9,012 nucleotides of DNA from an uncultured Lentisphaeria bacterium (lineage in GTDB: Bacteria > Verrucomicrobiota > Lentisphaeria > JABSQK01 > CAJWLW01), in assembly GCA_913042885.1 (NCBI GenBank), contig CAJWLW010000193.1, positions 1 to 9,012 on the forward strand. Direction: 5' to 3'. A program made the translations under genes and the position numbers. Positions 6,702 to 9,012 of this stretch are shown here, in pieces (positions within the stretch are counted from its first letter, which is position 1; every line of letters begins with the position of its first letter). Below the pieces are notes generated by a model, which saw only the letters and a program-made list of their open reading frames with translations, was not told the origin of the DNA and did no database searches.

Positions 6702-7996
6702 TGTACAGAGGCTCGAGCATTTTCCAGCGCCTGCCAGTACACGCGCGGCACATAGCGGTTGCGATCGCTCATCGGTGCGCCATCCACGGGGCGGGCATCG
6801 GCGTTGTCAAGCCACCATGTCGCCCGATAATTCCAGAACAGTATGTAGCCGTCACCGATTTCCAATGCGAGCTTCAGCGCGTTTTCGAGTTTCTCGGGCG
6901 AGAAGTAATTCAATTCCGGCGAGTCCGGATTGTACAGCCAGCTTTCCCAGGGCAGCGGCGCGTTTCTCTGCTTGCCAAGCTGCTCTTCTTTCGGATTAAT
7001 ACCCAGGCGAAAAGTGAAGCCCACCTCTACCTTTCTGCGATACAGGTCCGGCACCTTCGACAGGGTCGCACCAACATCCTTGGTCAGCCGCCGCGCCCTC
7101 TCGAACTGGGCACGCGTGGACCACCACTTCGCCTGGCTGACGCAGTCGACAATCCGGGTTTCGTCCGTGGATGCCTCGAGCATGCCGTCGACAAACGCCG
7201 CGATCAACCCGTACGGCGCTTCCGCGTAATTGTCCCAACGCGAATCCTCCGTCTGCCAGGCGGCGTAGCTGACGGCATGGAAGAACATAAGGACCACGTC
7301 CGGGAACTCCGCATTGATTGCGACGGCGAACTCACGGCCGCGCTGGCGGACCTTGGCCGTGACGTCAGCGATTGTCTTGCCCTTGTACATGTCCTTGTTG
7401 CCGCGCCGATAGCTTAGTTTGAATGGTTGCGTTTCCGTCAGCAGCTGGTAATTCCACCATGAATACGAATACACTTCCGCATCGATCAGGATGCCCTTGC
7501 AGCCGCCCTGCTTGGCAACTTTTGCGATCATGCCGATGTTGTAACAGATCGTTGCCCACCATTCGTCATCGTACCAATCCATCGGCCCGCGGGCGTTGCC
7601 GGTTATAGTGGAAATAAAGTTGCTGTCAAACCGGTCGAATTCGGCGGCCTGCAGGTCGGCTATTGCCGGCATGATATTGGCTTCCGGTATGCGCCTCCGA
7701 AACACGACACTCTGCCCGACGTCGAAGCCGTCTTCACCGGTCACGTGCCGATTGAGACGACCGCTCGGTAGCCGGCAGATGTCGGTGCCGCCTTTTTCGA
7801 GCTTGATCGGTGTCGGTGTGGCGATCCAGGTGCAGACGCCGTCCAGCGGCACCTGCTGCAGTGCGGCGGCGTTGCGCGAGAGGTAAACAGTATCGGGTTC
7901 AGTGGAACCGCTGGTGACAATGGTGACGTCTTTTGCAGCCAGCTTGGGTATCGGGAAGAAAGCGAGACACAGAATTGCAATGAAGAGACAACGCAT
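6698..7996 (-). CDS. Exported TIM-barrel glycosidase-like protein (paralogue A), first gene of the operon
   Basis: The product is 432 residues from ATG 7996. AGGA (8005-8008) lies 8 bases before this ATG, but only 2 bases before the ATG at 8002, so 7996 is preferred; upstream GTG 8047 would sit in the promoter. The signal peptide is [21 protein letters not shown], cleaved before KDVTIV. It is homologous along its length to the protein at 2584-3891. Landmarks are [17 protein letters not shown] (38-54, probable first barrel strand), FDRFDSNFI (120-128), [17 protein letters not shown] (162-178, with D172 and E174), YRRGNK (196-201), VRQRGREF (216-223), INAEFPD (227-233), [11 protein letters not shown] (270-280) and GDGYILFWN (381-389). 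D172/E174 at a strand end are plausible catalytic acids, by inference. I do not recognise a numbered GH family. The gene is first in the operon and is translationally coupled to the pseudopilin. Confidence 0.78.
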   Translation of the reverse strand: MRCLFIAILCLAFFPIPKLAAKDVTIVTSGSTEPDTVYLSRNAAALQQVPLDGVCTWIATPTPIKLEKGGTDICRLPSGRLNRHVTGEDGFDVGQSVVFRRRIPEANIMPAIADLQAAEFDRFDSNFISTITGNARGPMDWYDDEWWATICYNIGMIAKVAKQGGCKGILIDAEVYSYSWWNYQLLTETQPFKLSYRRGNKDMYKGKTIADVTAKVRQRGREFAVAINAEFPDVVLMFFHAVSYAAWQTEDSRWDNYAEAPYGLIAAFVDGMLEASTDETRIVDCVSQAKWWSTRAQFERARRLTKDVGATLSKVPDLYRRKVEVGFTFRLGINPKEEQLGKQRNAPLPWESWLYNPDSPELNYFSPEKLENALKLALEIGDGYILFWNYRATWWLDNADARPVDGAPMSDRNRYVPRVYWQALENARASVQ

Positions 7997-8004
7997 GAGC
8001 ATTT

Positions 8005-8008
8005 TCCT
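8005..8008 (-). promoter_or_regulatory. Shine-Dalgarno deciding the paralogue A start
   Basis: On the minus strand AAAGGA precedes two in-frame ATGs six bases apart. Spacing is 8 bases to the ATG at 7996 and only 2 bases to the one at 8002, so the inner ATG should be used. Confidence 0.6.
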
Positions 8009-8029
8009 TTGAGGTGTTAAGTAAGATAA

Positions 8030-8058
8030 ATGACCGTTACGATACACCGTGCTATAAT
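8030..8058 (+). promoter_or_regulatory. Sigma-70-like promoter for the SDR/FG-GAP operon
   Basis: A perfect -10 TATAAT (8053-8058) lies 17 bases after ATGACC (8030-8035), a 4/6 match to TTGACA. Transcription would start near 8065, giving a leader of about 49 bases before ATG 8114. The region lies between divergent operons, where a promoter is expected. Confidence 0.6.
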
Positions 8059-8083
8059 ACGATCAGGCGGAACAAATTGCCAA
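8054..8083 (-). promoter_or_regulatory. Sigma-70-like promoter for the five-gene minus-strand operon, sharing the -10 bases
   Basis: On the minus strand TTGGCA (8083-8078, 5/6 to consensus) is followed after 18 bases by TATTAT (8059-8054, 5/6). Transcription would start near 8047, about 51 bases before ATG 7996. The -10 occupies the same base pairs as the plus-strand TATAAT, so the two polymerases should compete for them. Confidence 0.5.
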
Positions 8084-8113
8084 CCATCGACACCTTACAG
8101 ACAGGGGAGAATC

Positions 8114-8875
8114 ATGGAAATAAACAACCGCACCGTCATCGTCACTGGCGCCGGCGCCGGCATCGGCAGGACCCTGTCCGTGATGTTCGCGCGTCATGGT
8201 GCCAATGTCGTCTGCTGCGGCCGGCGCGCCAATCTGCTGGATGAAACGGTGGCACTGATCGAAGCGGAAGGGGTAAACGGCCTGGCAGTGCCGACCGACA
8301 TCACCGATCGTGATCAGGTCCGGCGCATGGTCGATGCTGCGCTCGAACGCTTCGGCGCGATTGACATCCTGTTCAACAACGCCGGCAGCTTCTGGTGTAT
8401 CGGCGCGGTATGGGAGGTCGATCCGGAGGCGTGGTGGGCGGATGTGACCGTCAACCTGCTCGGCAGCTTCCTCACAATGCACGAAGTTCTGCCGCACATG
8501 ATGTCGAACGACAGCGGTATCATCATTAACATGAACGGCGGTAAACCGCCCGGCGGCAGCGGCTATGGGTCCAGCAAAGCCGGCTTCATGGAACTGTCGA
8601 AAACGCTGGTGGCGGAGCTGCAGCAGGCAGGCAGCAACGTCCTGGTCTTCACTGCCGGCCCGGGCCTGGTGCGAACCGAGATGACCGAGTTCCAGGCAGC
8701 CGACGCAGCCGGACAGAAGTGGATTCCCTCCGTCGCCGAAATGCTGGATGCCGGCCAGGTTCGTGATCCGGAAGAAATCGCTGAAGCGACAATCAAAATG
8801 GTACAGGTCGCCAGGCCCGAGCTCAACGGCATGAAGTACGGTCCCGGCATGGACTTCTCGGAGTTTGAAGAATGA
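8114..8875 (+). CDS. Short-chain dehydrogenase/reductase (SDR), catalytic serine not evident
   Basis: The product is 253 residues from ATG 8114 behind GGGGAG (8104-8109, 4-base spacing); the open frame back to 8030 starts inside the promoter. Classical SDR marks are TGAGAGIG (11-18, nucleotide-binding TGxxxGxG), GRR at 36-38 after the second strand (Arg suggests NADP(H)), D62 in 'PTDITD', NNAG (88-91), N114, YGSSK (Y151, K155) and PGLVRTEM (183-190). The length fits the classical SDR class. The segment that normally reads 'I-N-x-S-S' is INMNGG (138-143), so the usual catalytic Ser is replaced by Asn or Gly and the loop to Y151 is several residues shorter than usual. The likely role is NAD(P)-dependent oxidation/reduction of a sugar, polyol or other small alcohol in the cytoplasm; the substrate is unknown. 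It is first in a plus-strand operon and overlaps the next gene by ATGA. Confidence 0.9.
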   Translation: MEINNRTVIVTGAGAGIGRTLSVMFARHGANVVCCGRRANLLDETVALIEAEGVNGLAVPTDITDRDQVRRMVDAALERFGAIDILFNNAGSFWCIGAVWEVDPEAWWADVTVNLLGSFLTMHEVLPHMMSNDSGIIINMNGGKPPGGSGYGSSKAGFMELSKTLVAELQQAGSNVLVFTAGPGLVRTEMTEFQAADAAGQKWIPSVAEMLDAGQVRDPEEIAEATIKMVQVARPELNGMKYGPGMDFSEFEE

Positions 8876-9012
8876 GTCGATGGTTGACGATTCTTGTCGG
8901 GGCATTGCCGGCGTTCGCGCCCGCTGCCACGGTCACCTTCGAGGATGTAACAGCGGCACTCGGCATCGAGAACCCCGGCTCGGAGCGTGCTGCCTGGGTC
9001 GACTACAACAAC
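8872..9012 (+). CDS. Exported FG-GAP/VCBS-like repeat protein, amino-terminal fragment (runs off right edge)
   Basis: ATG 8872 overlaps the SDR stop TGA (8873-8875) and is preceded by GGAG (8860-8863) at 8 bases, so the two genes are probably cotranslated. Forty-seven codons are seen. MSRWLTILVGALPAFAPAA is a short signal peptide. The mature part starts TVTFEDVTAALGI and, after GSERAAW, reads VDYNN at the edge. 'F.DVT...Gi ... g.g.AW.DyNNDG..Dl' is the usual opening of FG-GAP/VCBS repeat proteins, including CRTAC1/ASPIC-UnbV types common in PVC bacteria. The diagnostic calcium-binding repeats lie beyond the window, so this is a family guess from the first repeat only. Confidence 0.7.
   Translation, partial: MSRWLTILVGALPAFAPAATVTFEDVTAALGIENPGSERAAWVDYNN

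Noticed and set aside
8063..8905. Minus-strand open frame of 280 codons opposite the SDR
   Set aside because: The SDR on the plus strand has all family landmarks and a good Shine-Dalgarno; the antisense product has none.

Overview
The window looks like a chromosomal accessory region from a moderately GC-rich bacterium of the PVC group, with Lentisphaerota, Kiritimatiellota or a planctomycete relative most likely. The main clue is a prepilin-type protein with an [10 protein letters not shown] amino terminus and an exact H-X9-DG carboxy-terminal motif, a family heavily expanded in those phyla. It sits among secreted carbohydrate-related proteins: a DUF4838 protein, TIM-barrel glycosidase-like proteins, an Asp-box sialidase-like protein, and the start of an FG-GAP-like protein. 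The assignment is inferred from protein style, not from a marker gene.

Layout. (1) Positions 1-296, minus strand: amino-terminal fragment of a secreted protein. (2) 297-572: divergent intergenic stretch. (3) 573-1310, plus strand: NodB-type polysaccharide deacetylase starting at TTG behind a perfect Shine-Dalgarno. (4) 1347-7996, minus strand: a tight five-gene run read from right to left: glycosidase-like paralogue A, H-X9-DG pseudopilin (4-base ATGA overlap), DUF4838 protein (10-base gap), paralogue B (25-base gap), five-Asp-box sialidase-like protein (22-base gap). (5) 7997-8113: compact divergent promoter region in which both strands carry good -10 elements over the same bases. (6) 8114-8875, plus strand: SDR oxidoreductase. 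(7) 8872-9012, plus strand: start of an exported FG-GAP/VCBS-like protein, overlapping the SDR stop by ATGA and running off the window.

How the genes may work together (inference). The five-gene operon combines three exported proteins likely to act on or bind glycans (A, DUF4838, B), one pseudopilin and one leaderless Asp-box protein. This is compatible with a glycan-degradation locus: outer proteins handle a polymer and the cytoplasmic Asp-box protein handles an imported product. The SDR and deacetylase on the other strand could process sugars as well, but nothing in the sequence fixes a substrate.

The most notable points are the two paralogues flanking a pseudopilin/DUF4838 pair, with an acidic-to-Gln change in B at a likely barrel-edge motif; the symmetric shared -10 between the divergent operons; and an SDR that lacks the usual catalytic serine. 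No RNA genes, CRISPR arrays, insertion sequences or phage genes were recognised.
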